In this document: piece after piece, positions 34,392 to 43,166 of the stretch | Layout of the letters: the number at the start of each line of letters is the position of its first letter | Position numbering within the stretch: the first letter of the stretch is position 1 | Assembly (NCBI GenBank): GCA_030750865.1 | Contig: JASMHE010000010.1 | Location: 1-64,000, forward strand | Direction of reading: 5' to 3' | DNA: 64,000 nucleotides | Origin: Alphaproteobacteria bacterium | GTDB taxonomy: Bacteria; Pseudomonadota; Alphaproteobacteria; Micavibrionales; Micavibrionaceae | The notes under the pieces: generated by a model | Database searches by the model: none | What the model was told of the DNA's origin: nothing | What the model saw: the letters and a program-made list of their open reading frames with translations, nothing else | Translations under genes and position numbers: made by a program

Positions 34392-34958
34392 TTAAATACT
34401 GTCAATCGTGTTTGTGTTGCAGTCCATGCGATGGATTTTCAGTTTCTCGAAATGATTTTCGCTGAGGTAAATATTGCACCGTGATTTGGCGACAATCTGG
34501 CCGGTCCAGGCATCTTGTTGATCGACAAACGCATCGACGATGGCCAGATCTGTGTTGGCTGTCATGTTAATGTCATTGACTTTGATTTTGGTCTGGTAGG
34601 CATGCATCGCAAAATTGCTGTCGATGAACTGGTTCTTGCCTTGCAGAACGTAATACCCTGTCAGGGTGTTGTGCCGGTAAGCTTCCGGATAATATGTGCC
34701 GTTGCGTGTTTGCCGATAAACGGGCTCTGTTCGGTTCAGGTTGCCTGCACGGTATGTGACGTAATTTTCAAACACAGCCTGATCATCAATGAGTGATGCC
34801 AGCTCTTTGTGATATGTATAAAGGTCAATATGTTTGTTTGCCTTTTGTAGCTTATCAAGTAATTGATGTATTTCAGGGGCCGTGATGCGGCGCTCGCTGG
34901 CGTGTGCTGCCGGCAGTGAAATGGCCAGTGCCAAGACGGTCATAAGAATAAAACGCAT
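34392..34958 (-). CDS. Secreted or periplasmic protein of unknown function
   Basis: I recognise no family. The 188-residue protein begins with a clear signal peptide (MRFILMTVLALAISLPAAHAS), then a helical stretch (ITAPEIHQLLDKLQKAN), then a beta-rich part with many Asn/Thr/Tyr residues, and two Cys near the end (SRCNIY and MDCNT) that could form a disulfide. Size and the helix-then-strand layout recall NTF2-like or lipocalin-like periplasmic proteins, but this is only an impression. A single gene with its own terminator. Confidence 0.78.
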   Translation of the reverse strand: MRFILMTVLALAISLPAAHASERRITAPEIHQLLDKLQKANKHIDLYTYHKELASLIDDQAVFENYVTYRAGNLNRTEPVYRQTRNGTYYPEAYRHNTLTGYYVLQGKNQFIDSNFAMHAYQTKIKVNDINMTANTDLAIVDAFVDQQDAWTGQIVAKSRCNIYLSENHFEKLKIHRMDCNTNTIDSI

Positions 34959-35072
34959 TTTGTAAATCTCCGAATTTTGAACTGATTAATCAGTAGGACT
35001 TTGACCAGAATAAAACGGAAACCCTTTATAAATTGTTAAATTGGGCGGCGGTGGCTTGGCTTTTTTGTTGAA

Positions 35073-35801
35073 ATGTCTCATCATGCAGGCATGCAGATTA
35101 CAAAACATGATACCGATCATTACGAAGACCGTCCGGAGGGTGCCAAGCCTGATATTCTGGTGTTGCATTACACGGAAACGCGGGACTTGAAAGAGGCCGA
35201 GGATTATTTTGCCGGCCGCGTGCCGCACCCTTCCGGGGGGCGCGTCAGTGTCCATTATATGGTCGATATTGATGGCGGGGTTCACCAATATGTCGATGAA
35301 GATAAGCGCGCGTGGCATGCCGGTGTGGGGTATTGGCGCGGCTGCACGGATGTGAATAGCCATTCTATCGGTGTCGAAATTGTGCATCCCGGTCATAAAT
35401 ACGGTTATGGTCCGTTTCCTGATGCGCAAATTGATGCGGTGATTGCGCTGTGTCAGGATGTTGTGTCGCGGCATGAAATTGAAGCGCGGAATGTTGTGGC
35501 GCATTCCGATATCGCGCCGGACCGCAAGATTGATCCGGGGGAGCTGTTCCCCTGGGATAAGCTGGCTGCACAAGGTGTGGGGCGCGTTGCGGAAGCGCTG
35601 CGTGCGGATGTGGCGGGGCTGATGCAAGAGCCGGATATTGTGAAGGAAATGTTGCTGGCCTATGGATATGATCCGCAGCAGCCGCTTGATGTGTTGCTGT
35701 CGGCGTTTCAGCGTCATTTCGTGCAAGATGCTTTCGTGCGTGGTGAGCAAGGGCGTTTGACGCAGCAAACCGTTCTTTGTTTGCTTTCCCTGATAAAATA
35801 A
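35073..35801 (+). CDS. ampD: AmpD-type N-acetylmuramoyl-L-alanine amidase
   Basis: It cleaves the bond between muramic acid and the stem peptide of recycled muropeptides. The 242 residues have the amidase_2 zinc site His32 (VLHYTET), His144 (VAHSDIAP) and Asp154 (KIDPGELFPW), and a C-terminal helical region (about 190-240) that looks like a peptidoglycan-binding domain (YGYDPQQPLDVLLSAFQRHF). No signal peptide, so cytoplasmic recycling is likely, although the PG-binding module is more usual in AmiD-type enzymes. It sits immediately upstream of rnpB and the dcw cluster, as in other alphaproteobacteria. Confidence 0.93.
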   Translation: MSHHAGMQITKHDTDHYEDRPEGAKPDILVLHYTETRDLKEAEDYFAGRVPHPSGGRVSVHYMVDIDGGVHQYVDEDKRAWHAGVGYWRGCTDVNSHSIGVEIVHPGHKYGYGPFPDAQIDAVIALCQDVVSRHEIEARNVVAHSDIAPDRKIDPGELFPWDKLAAQGVGRVAEALRADVAGLMQEPDIVKEMLLAYGYDPQQPLDVLLSAFQRHFVQDAFVRGEQGRLTQQTVLCLLSLIK

Positions 35802-35820
35802 TATAAAAACCGTTTCAATC

Positions 35821-36201
35821 AGAAGGTCGGGCGGCCGCTTGCGCTTTTTAGTGTGAGAGGAAAGTCCGGGCTTCACGGAAACACGATACCGGATAACGTC
35901 CGGAGAGCGTAAGCTCATGGAAAGTGCCACAGAAAATATACCGCCGATGGCCTTCGGGTACAGGTAAGGTTGAAATGGTGCGGTAAGAGCGCACCGCGTC
36001 TTTGGTAACAAAGGCGGCAGGGTAAACCCTATCGGAAGCAAGACCAAATAGGCGTTGCATGGTTTCGGCCGGATGCGTTTCCGCATCGCAATGCGGGTTG
36101 GTTGCTTGACGGTGATGGTAACATCACTGCCAGATGAATGGTCGCCTATCTTTGTGGTTTCGGCTGCAAAGGGGACAGAACCCGGCTTACAGATCTTCTG
36201 A
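35821..36201 (+). ncRNA. rnpB: RNase P RNA (bacterial type A)
   Basis: Catalytic RNA that trims tRNA 5' ends. Hallmarks: GAGAGGAAAGTCCGGGC (CR-I), ACAGAA after the first arm, the block CGCCGATGGCC, GGTAAGAGCGCACCGCG, GGTAAACCCTATCGGAAGCAAGACCAAATAGG (CR-IV, given as overlapping motifs), and GACAGAACCCGGCTTACAG (CR-V). The P1 helix closes between AGAAGGTC (35821-35828) and GATCTTCT (36192-36199). The ends are set from P1 and may differ by a few bases. Located between ampD and mraZ. Confidence 0.96.
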
Positions 36202-36216
36202 TATTTCTATTTTGTG

Positions 36217-36248
36217 AAAAGCGTCACCTGAATGGGTGGCGCTTTTTT
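36217..36248 (+). terminator. Terminator after rnpB
   Basis: AAAAGCGTCACC (36217-36228) pairs with GGTGGCGCTTTT (36235-36246, with one G-T pair), followed by T residues. Confidence 0.85.
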
Positions 36249-36502
36249 CGTTTTGCCCTTTTTCCGAAAAAGCTGTGGTTATCTTGGGAAAAACCGCCTT
36301 GCGGCGTTGTTGCCCATAAAAACCCGTGGTATTCCTAAAATATCCATGTTATACCATATGTATAGGTATAAATTATGGTGTTCTCTCTCTTATGCTGGGG
36401 CGGATCTTGGGCGACTAAGACGCACACCGCGCGTGATCCGCCCCGTGCATATTCAAGATGTAATGGGCACTGGAAACAGTTTTAAGGTTTGTTTGACGGG
36501 AT
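36249..36502 (+). promoter_or_regulatory. Leader/promoter region of the dcw cluster (254 bp, no gene)
   Basis: No ORF is convincing here. An inverted repeat TATACC (36350-36355) / GGTATA (36365-36370) and AT-rich sequence suggest a promoter. TGGG-type motifs occur at 36396-36400 and 36408-36412, but they do not have the 10-bp spacing known for MraZ sites. The exact promoter is not assignable by eye. Confidence 0.4.
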
Positions 36503-36976
36503 ATGGCGCTATTTCTCTCGACATTTATTAATCGTATTGACAAAAAGGGCAGGGTTTCTGTGCCGGCCAGTTTTCGCGCGTCCGTTTCGGCACAAGCGTT
36601 TAATGGTGTTGTCCTGTTCCGGTCACATGCGCATGCCTGTCTTGAGGGCGTCGATTACGCAACGATGGAAGAGTTGAGCGGGCGTCTTGATGCGTATGAT
36701 TTTCTGTCCAGCGATCAAGATGATCTTGCGACCTCGATTTTTGGTGAGGCCGTGCAGTTGACCTTTGATGGCGATGGTCGGATTGTTCTGCCTGCGGATT
36801 TGATTGCGCATGCGGGGTTGGGTGATCAGGTGGCTTTTGTCGGGATGGGGCGAAAATTCCAGATATGGAATCCGGATCACTATAAAGCGCGCCGCGATGA
36901 AGCGCGTCAGCATGTCTTTGAAAAAGGGCTGACGGTTCCGCGTCGCCCTGATGGTGACAAAGGAGGGCGCGACTGA
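36503..36976 (+). CDS. mraZ: Transcriptional regulator MraZ
   Basis: MraZ binds the promoter of its own cluster and represses it. The 157-residue protein has two SpoVT/AbrB-like beta domains, with the halves starting FINRIDKKGRVSVPASFR and VQLTFDGDGRIVLPADLI, each holding the DxxGR signature. It is the first gene of the dcw cluster. Its last base overlaps the rsmH start, typical translational coupling. Confidence 0.95.
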   Translation: MALFLSTFINRIDKKGRVSVPASFRASVSAQAFNGVVLFRSHAHACLEGVDYATMEELSGRLDAYDFLSSDQDDLATSIFGEAVQLTFDGDGRIVLPADLIAHAGLGDQVAFVGMGRKFQIWNPDHYKARRDEARQHVFEKGLTVPRRPDGDKGGRD

Positions 36977-37923
36977 TGGGTTCTGCGCCGCATTATTCTG
37001 TGATGTTGCCCGAAGTGCTGTCAGCGATGGCGCCTGCGGATGGCGAGGTCTATGTGGATGGCACGCTGGGCGCGGGTGGTTATACGCAGGCGCTTTTGGA
37101 TCAGGCGGATTGTACGGTGGTGGCCATTGATCGTGATGAGGCGGCGCTTGCGATTGCAAAAGAACGTCTGAAAGATTATGAGGGCCGCGTTTATTTTGTG
37201 CATGGCCGTTTTGCTGATGTTGCCTCACATCTTGCGCAGCTGGGTTTTGCGCGCGTGGACGGATTTGTTGTTGATTTAGGTGTGTCGTCGATGCAGCTCG
37301 ATCAGGCGGATCGCGGGTTTTCGTTCCGGTTTGACGGGCCGCTGGATATGCGGATGGATCAATCGGGCGAAGGGCAGACCGCAGCCGATGTTGTGAATAC
37401 ATATGATGAAACCGATATCGCAAATATTATTTATAAATATGGTGAAGAGCGTAAGTCGCGTCATGTGGCGCGCGCGATCGTATCGCGCCGTGCCGAGCGA
37501 CCATTTGAACGCACATCTGATTTAGCCGATGTGGTGCGCGGCGCTATTTTCTCTTCACCGAAAGATAAGATTGATCCGGCAACGCGCACATTTCAGGGGC
37601 TTCGTATCTATGTGAACAAAGAGCTTGAAGAGCTTGAAAAAGCGCTCGATGCGTCTGTTGGCATTCTGTCGCCTGGTGGGCGGCTGGTTGTGGTGTCATT
37701 CCATTCACTGGAAGACCGCATTGTAAAACATTTCCTCCTTGACCGTTCTGGTCAACGCAGCAGAGGGTCGCGGCATATGCCTGACCTGACACCTGATGAA
37801 CCTGCTGTGTTTTCTCTCCCTTCTAAAAAAGCTGTGTTCCCGTCTGATGATGAGGTTGCCGATAATGCACGTTCGCGTTCCGCGCGTTTGCGTTATGCAA
37901 TCCGAACGGAGGCCGCCATATGA
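36976..37923 (+). CDS. rsmH: 16S rRNA (cytosine1402-N4)-methyltransferase RsmH (MraW)
   Basis: It methylates C1402 in the ribosomal P site. The 315-residue protein has the SAM-binding GTLGAGGYTQALL, the DRDEAAL acidic loop, FVVDLGVSSMQLD, GFSFRFDGPLDMRMD and VVSFHSLEDRIVKHF motifs of RsmH. Start overlaps the mraZ stop and its stop overlaps the ftsL start by 4 bp. Confidence 0.97.
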   Translation: MGSAPHYSVMLPEVLSAMAPADGEVYVDGTLGAGGYTQALLDQADCTVVAIDRDEAALAIAKERLKDYEGRVYFVHGRFADVASHLAQLGFARVDGFVVDLGVSSMQLDQADRGFSFRFDGPLDMRMDQSGEGQTAADVVNTYDETDIANIIYKYGEERKSRHVARAIVSRRAERPFERTSDLADVVRGAIFSSPKDKIDPATRTFQGLRIYVNKELEELEKALDASVGILSPGGRLVVVSFHSLEDRIVKHFLLDRSGQRSRGSRHMPDLTPDEPAVFSLPSKKAVFPSDDEVADNARSRSARLRYAIRTEAAI

Positions 37924-38282
37924 AGCAGGTTATAAAAAAGAATAAAACCGGTTTCCGTTTTTCTATTCTGGCGGTTGTCTGTGCATCTGTGCTGGCGGCT
38001 ATATGGCTGTTTAATGTGTCGCAATCCGTGCAGAATGCCGAAAAGCGTCTTGCAGATTTGCAGCGTAATGTCTTGCGTGAAAAGAAGACGTTGCGCGTGT
38101 TGCGTGCCGAGTGGGATTATTTGAACAGACCGGCGCGTCTTGAAGAACTGTCCCGCACTTATCTTGATCTGGGGGCGCCGCGCGCTACGCAGTTCAGTGA
38201 TGACGGGGCTGATCTGCCTGAAAGTGCGTCACCGGATGTGCCGTTACGTAAGCCTGTGGCCTATGATGGGGGTGCGCGATGA
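37920..38282 (+). CDS. ftsL: Cell division protein FtsL
   Basis: FtsL is a bitopic divisome protein that forms a coiled-coil complex with FtsB and FtsQ and activates FtsWI. The 120-residue protein has a basic cytoplasmic N-terminus, one membrane segment (about 14-30), then a heptad-like stretch (SVQNAEKRLADLQRNVLREKKTLRVLRAEWDYLNRP, described by its spacing) and the motif RLEELSRTYLDL. The assignment is supported by position between rsmH and ftsI. The start is ATGA, overlapping the rsmH stop. Confidence 0.9.
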   Translation: MKQVIKKNKTGFRFSILAVVCASVLAAIWLFNVSQSVQNAEKRLADLQRNVLREKKTLRVLRAEWDYLNRPARLEELSRTYLDLGAPRATQFSDDGADLPESASPDVPLRKPVAYDGGAR

Positions 38283-40114
38283 GTTACCGTCATTTCATGA
38301 GCCCGTCTCATATTCTGCGGATCGAGGGCGCGAAGCGTTCCTCGCTTGATGTTGCGCGCGGGCGTGTTGCTTTTGTGAGCCTTATGATCTTTCTGGCGTA
38401 TCTGGTGGTTGCGGTACGCGTGATGGATGTCTCGCTTATTCAGGGTGAATTTGCGGATTATCACATTACCGACCAGATGCTGGAAGATGTGCAGTTGAAA
38501 CAAGCCGAAGATGACGGTAACGGCGTTGTCCTGAATGTGCCGCGTGCCGATATTGTTGACCGTAATGGCGTCTTGCTGGCGACCTCGCTTGAAACGGCGT
38601 CACTATATGCCGATCCTTATCTGATCCAGAACCCTGCCGATGTTGCGGCGGCATTGGTCGAGGCGATGCCCGATCTTGTGTATGGTGATGTGCTGCAACG
38701 TTTACAGCGTAGTGGCCGTTTTGTCTGGATCAAACGTAATATTACACCGGATGAGCAATATAAAATCTTGCGGATCGGGTCACCGGGGCTTGCCTTTAAA
38801 ACCGAATATCGCCGTTTTTATCCGCAAGGTGATATGGCTGCGCATGTTGTCGGTTATACAAATGTGGACGGCAAAGGGCTGGTCGGTCTGGAGCGTAGCT
38901 TCGATAATATGCTCGGGTCGAAGTCGGATGCACCGTTAAAAACAACGATTGATGTGCGCTTGCAGCATGTTTTGACGCGGGAATTAAATAAGGCGATTTC
39001 TGATTTTCGTGGTGTCGGCGGCGCCGGTGTGATTATGGATGTGAATACCGGCGAAGTGCTGGCGGCCTCATCAATGCCTGATTTTGATCCGCATGATCCG
39101 ACATCTGTGTCAGACAAAGGGGCGGCGTTTAACCGCTTGTCGCTCGGGGTTTATGAGCTCGGCTCGACCTTCAAGATTTTCTCGACAGCGGCGGCACTGG
39201 AATTTGCGGGTGCGGCGCTGGATGATCGTTTCGATGCCAGAAAGCCAATTCAGGTAGACCGGTTTAAAATATCGGATTATCACGCCGAGGACCGTATTCT
39301 GAGTTTACCCGAAGTCTTTATGGTGTCGTCCAATATCGGCTCCGCCTTGATGGGGAAGATGGTCGGCACCGAAACGATGGAACGTTTTTTTGCGGATTTG
39401 GGATTGTTGTCTGCGCTGGATACGGAATTGAAGGAAGTCGGGCACCCGCTTGTTCCGAACCCGTGGCGTGATATTAATACGCTGACAGCGTCATATGGTC
39501 ATGGCATTGCCGTCAGTCCGTTGCAAATGGTGTCGGCGGCTTCAAGTATCGTCAATGGCGGTGTCCGTGTGCAGCCGACATTTATCTATAATGAAAATAA
39601 GCGTCATGATGATGCGATGAATATTCGTGTGGTTTCGCCACAAACGGCACACCGTATGCGCCAGTTATTGCGGCTTGTGGTGACGGATGGTACGGGGGCG
39701 AATGCCGATGTGCCGGGATATCGTGTTGGCGGCAAAACCGGTACGGCGGAAAAGATTGTCGGCGGGCAATATAATCATAAAAAGCTGATCTCGTCTTTTG
39801 TTGGTTTCTTCCCGATGAATGAACCGCGTTATGCCATTTTTGTGATGGTGGATGAACCGAAGGGCACACGTGAAAGTTTCGGATATGCAACAGGCGGATG
39901 GGTTGCTGCGCCGGCTGTGAACCGCATTGTGACATCAATGGCAGCCGTGATGGCGATTACGCCGCAGCCGCATATGCAAGAAGACAGTCTGGTTGCATCC
40001 CTGCAGTCCTATATCAACAAAGATGGTTTGCATGGCGCTGTGTCAGCCATTTTAAATCACGGTGTTGTGCATTCATATGAAGATATGGAGCAGGAAGCGG
40101 AGGGCGCACGATGA
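38279..40114 (+). CDS. ftsI: Septal peptidoglycan transpeptidase FtsI (PBP3)
   Basis: FtsI cross-links septal peptidoglycan in the periplasm with FtsW. The 611-residue protein has one N-terminal membrane anchor (about 29-50), a dimerisation/pedestal domain with the motif RADIVDRNG, and the transpeptidase domain with Ser296-T-F-Lys299, Ser350-S-Asn352 and Lys486-Thr-Gly488. Length is normal. Overlaps ftsL and murE by 4 bp. Confidence 0.97.
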   Translation: MSYRHFMSPSHILRIEGAKRSSLDVARGRVAFVSLMIFLAYLVVAVRVMDVSLIQGEFADYHITDQMLEDVQLKQAEDDGNGVVLNVPRADIVDRNGVLLATSLETASLYADPYLIQNPADVAAALVEAMPDLVYGDVLQRLQRSGRFVWIKRNITPDEQYKILRIGSPGLAFKTEYRRFYPQGDMAAHVVGYTNVDGKGLVGLERSFDNMLGSKSDAPLKTTIDVRLQHVLTRELNKAISDFRGVGGAGVIMDVNTGEVLAASSMPDFDPHDPTSVSDKGAAFNRLSLGVYELGSTFKIFSTAAALEFAGAALDDRFDARKPIQVDRFKISDYHAEDRILSLPEVFMVSSNIGSALMGKMVGTETMERFFADLGLLSALDTELKEVGHPLVPNPWRDINTLTASYGHGIAVSPLQMVSAASSIVNGGVRVQPTFIYNENKRHDDAMNIRVVSPQTAHRMRQLLRLVVTDGTGANADVPGYRVGGKTGTAEKIVGGQYNHKKLISSFVGFFPMNEPRYAIFVMVDEPKGTRESFGYATGGWVAAPAVNRIVTSMAAVMAITPQPHMQEDSLVASLQSYINKDGLHGAVSAILNHGVVHSYEDMEQEAEGAR

Positions 40115-41550
40115 AGCTTTCGGCCTTGTATCCAGATCATGTCTTTACGCCGGATCCCGATATTCGTGGGATCACGGCCGATAGTCGCGCGGTGCAGGAC
40201 GGATATTTGTTCGCGGCATTGCCCGGTGGGCATTATGACGGTGCGGGCTTTATCCGTGATGCGGTTGCCAATGGCGCTGTCGCTGTTTTATGCGCAGAAG
40301 ATGCTGTGTGTGATGCGGATGATGTTGCCGTGCTGCGCGTGCAGAACCCGCGTCAGGTGCTGGGCGATATTGCGGCGCATTACTATGCGGCGCAGCCCGA
40401 TCATATTGCGGCGGTAACCGGTACAAACGGAAAAACATCAACGGTTGATTTTGTGCGCCAGATTTTGGAAGCGCTGTCCGTGAAGGGTGGCAGTCTGGGC
40501 ACGCTGGGTGTGCGGTTTGATGAAATGGATCGTAGCGGCGCGATGACAACGCCGGATCCGGTGACCTTGCATGCTTTGCTGGCGGATTTGTCTGCGGCAG
40601 GTGTCACCCACTTGGCGATGGAAGCGTCCAGTCATGGACTGGACCAGCACCGTCTGGACCATGTCAAAGTCGATGTTGCTGCATTTACCAATCTGTCGCA
40701 CGATCATCTGGATTATCACGAGAATTTTGAAAACTATCTGGCCGCAAAAATGCGTTTGTTTGACACGGTTTTGTCCGCCAACGGTGTAGCGGTGCTGAAT
40801 GCGGATATCAAAGAATTCAAGGCAATACAGCGCGTCTGTGAAACGAAAGGTCATCGCGTTTTATCTTATGGACGTGATGGCGATACGCTGCGGCTGCTGT
40901 CGTGTGAACCGCGTCCGGGTGGTCAGGCGATCCGTCTGGAAATTGACGGGCAGGTGCATGATATTTTGATTCCGCTGGTGGGTTATTTTCAGGTGATGAA
41001 TATCTTGTGCGCGATGGCAATCGTGATGGGATACGGCTTCGCGGTGCGCGATATCGTACCTGTATTGCCGTCGTTAACGGGTGTGCCCGGCCGTCTCCAA
41101 CAGGTTAGCAGTCAACATAAAGGTGCGGTTTATATTGATTATGCCCATACGCCCGATGCGCTTGAAAAAGTATTGGATGCCTTGCGTCCGCATACGCCGG
41201 GACGTTTGATTTGTTTGATCGGATGCGGCGGAGATCGTGATCCGGCAAAACGGCCTGTTATGGGGCGTATCGCACATGAAAAGGCAGATATTGCCATCAT
41301 CACAGATGATAATCCGCGCACGGAAGAGGCTGCGCCCATTCGTGCGGCGATGATGGCGCAAGCCCCGGATGCGATTGAAGTTGCAGGCCGCCGCGAAGCG
41401 ATTGCGCATGGCGTATCGTTGTTGCAGGACGGTGATGTGTTCCTGATTGCCGGCAAAGGGCATGAGCAGGGGCAAATTGTCGGCGATAAAATATTGCCGT
41501 TTGATGATTATACAGTTGCACAGGACGCTTTGGAGGGGCGTAAGGCTTAA
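40111..41550 (+). CDS. murE: UDP-MurNAc-L-Ala-D-Glu:meso-diaminopimelate ligase
   Basis: MurE adds the third stem amino acid in the cytoplasm. The 479-residue protein has the ATP-binding GTNGKTS (104-110), the carbamylated-Lys region EASSHGLDQHRL, and the third-residue specificity motif Asp400-Asn401-Pro402-Arg403, which indicates meso-diaminopimelate rather than lysine. It is followed by a 137-158 bp gap before murF, unlike the tight spacing elsewhere in this cluster. Confidence 0.97.
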   Translation: MKLSALYPDHVFTPDPDIRGITADSRAVQDGYLFAALPGGHYDGAGFIRDAVANGAVAVLCAEDAVCDADDVAVLRVQNPRQVLGDIAAHYYAAQPDHIAAVTGTNGKTSTVDFVRQILEALSVKGGSLGTLGVRFDEMDRSGAMTTPDPVTLHALLADLSAAGVTHLAMEASSHGLDQHRLDHVKVDVAAFTNLSHDHLDYHENFENYLAAKMRLFDTVLSANGVAVLNADIKEFKAIQRVCETKGHRVLSYGRDGDTLRLLSCEPRPGGQAIRLEIDGQVHDILIPLVGYFQVMNILCAMAIVMGYGFAVRDIVPVLPSLTGVPGRLQQVSSQHKGAVYIDYAHTPDALEKVLDALRPHTPGRLICLIGCGGDRDPAKRPVMGRIAHEKADIAIITDDNPRTEEAAPIRAAMMAQAPDAIEVAGRREAIAHGVSLLQDGDVFLIAGKGHEQGQIVGDKILPFDDYTVAQDALEGRKA

Positions 41551-41687
41551 AAATAAACATGTTTCAAAAACGCCGCCCGGCGTTCCGGTGTCTTGCCGGT
41601 TTTTCTTCTCTATCGGGGCTGTTCCGGTCCTGACTTTTCCATTTTTCCGGCCTTTTCCGGCCACATTCAAATTTTAAAAAGAAACTG
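41551..41687 (+). other. murE-murF intergenic gap with hairpin and short direct repeat
   Basis: AACGCCG (41569-41575) and CGGCGTT (41578-41584) form a tight inverted repeat, and TTTTCCGGCC occurs twice (41643-41652 and 41653-41662 region). No reading frame is convincing. It may act as an mRNA processing or attenuation site. Confidence 0.4.
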
Positions 41688-43130
41688 ATGACAAAAAGAG
41701 GTATCAAAGTGACACGTAAAACCAATCTATGGACAGCTCGTGAGGCAATGCAGGCAACAGACGGTAAAACATCCGGCGCGTGGGTTGCCAGCGGCGTTTC
41801 AATCGATAGCCGCACGGTAGAAGAGGGTGATTTATTTATCGCGATAGAAGGGCCGCAGGCCGATGGTCATGATTATGTGTCTCATGCGTTGCAAAATGGT
41901 GCTGTGGCGGCGGTCGTGCATAAAATTCCGGATGGCTTTTCTGCTGATGATCCGCGTCTTCTTGTCGTGACGGACACGATGGATGCGATGGAAGATTTGG
42001 GGCAGGCTGCCCGTTACCGTATGGGCGGCAAGGTTGTTGCCGTGACGGGGTCCGTTGGAAAAACAAGTACAAAGGCGATGCTGGCCGAAGCGTTTAAGGC
42101 AAACGGCAGAATGCATTGCAGTGTCGGCAGTTATAATAACCATTGGGGCGTGCCGCTGACGCTGAGCCGTATGCATGATGCGTCTGATTACGGTATCTTC
42201 GAGATCGGCATGAACCATAGCGGCGAAATTGTGCCGCTGACAAAACAGGTACGGCCGGATATTGCCATTATCACAACGGTTGAAGCTGTGCATATCGAGC
42301 ATTTTGATTCCGTGCAGGCCATTGCCGATGCCAAAGCCGAAATTTTTGAAGGCGTGCAGACGGGCGGCACGGTTGTGTTGAATCGTGACAATGAATGGTT
42401 TTCACATTTGAAGCGGAAAGCCGAAAATCTGGGTTTGCAGGTCAAATCATTCGGCAAGCATGCAGAAGCGGATGCGCGGCTGGTTGATGTGCTGGTGGCG
42501 TCTAACGGTACGCGGGTGCAGGCCGATATTGACGGTGAAACGGTGTCATTCATGATGCCTGTCATTGGCGAACATCATGCGATGAATGCGATGGCTGTTT
42601 TGATGGCTGTGACATTAAGCGGCGCGTCACTGGCAAAAGCCGTTGACGGTTTGACAACAATGGAAGCGGTTGAAGGGCGCGGCAAGCGTGAACTTCTGCA
42701 AAATATCGGCGGTGCGGATAATCCGGTAACAGTGCTGGATGAAAGCTATAACGCATCCCCTGCCTCAATGCGGGCGGCCTTCAAGGTGCTGGCGATGATT
42801 GATCCGGGGCGCGGCGGTCGCCGTATTGCGATTTTGGGTGATATGCTCGAGCTTGGTAAAGAAGCGGCCAAAGCGCATAAGGATCTGGCGTTGCCGTTGC
42901 AGGCGGCGGGTGTACAACTTGTCTATACTTGTGGCACACTCATGAAGAATTTATATGATTCTATTCCGAAAGAGCAGCAGGGCGCTCATGCAACAACCAG
43001 TCAGGAACTGGCGCAGATTGTTCCCGATGTTCTGGTGCCCGGTGATGTGGTGATGGTAAAGGGATCAAACGGGAGTAAAATGGGATCGGTTATCGAGGCG
43101 ATGCGCGCACTGCCTTCGGTATCAGCTTAA
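41688..43130 (+). CDS. murF: UDP-MurNAc-tripeptide:D-Ala-D-Ala ligase
   Basis: MurF adds D-Ala-D-Ala to finish the cytoplasmic pentapeptide. The 480-residue protein has the ATP loop GSVGKTST, GSYNNHWGVP and EIGMNHSGEI of MurF, and the C-terminal domain with DESYNASPASMRAAF. Two starts are possible: ATG at 41688, or GTG at 41709 preceded by AAAGAGGT (41695-41702), which has the better ribosome site and would give 473 residues. The former is listed for completeness. Confidence 0.95.
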   Translation: MTKRGIKVTRKTNLWTAREAMQATDGKTSGAWVASGVSIDSRTVEEGDLFIAIEGPQADGHDYVSHALQNGAVAAVVHKIPDGFSADDPRLLVVTDTMDAMEDLGQAARYRMGGKVVAVTGSVGKTSTKAMLAEAFKANGRMHCSVGSYNNHWGVPLTLSRMHDASDYGIFEIGMNHSGEIVPLTKQVRPDIAIITTVEAVHIEHFDSVQAIADAKAEIFEGVQTGGTVVLNRDNEWFSHLKRKAENLGLQVKSFGKHAEADARLVDVLVASNGTRVQADIDGETVSFMMPVIGEHHAMNAMAVLMAVTLSGASLAKAVDGLTTMEAVEGRGKRELLQNIGGADNPVTVLDESYNASPASMRAAFKVLAMIDPGRGGRRIAILGDMLELGKEAAKAHKDLALPLQAAGVQLVYTCGTLMKNLYDSIPKEQQGAHATTSQELAQIVPDVLVPGDVVMVKGSNGSKMGSVIEAMRALPSVSA

Positions 43131-43166
43131 AGCCCAACGCGTCAGTATCAGTAGGAGACACGCTGT

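Noticed and set aside
34986-36086. Minus-strand frame covering ampD and rnpB
   Set aside because: It overlaps a real gene and a structured RNA; the protein is Arg/His-rich without a family.
36390-36475. MraZ-binding TGGG repeats upstream of mraZ
   Set aside because: TGGG motifs are present but their spacing does not match the known 10-bp period, so I do not call operators.
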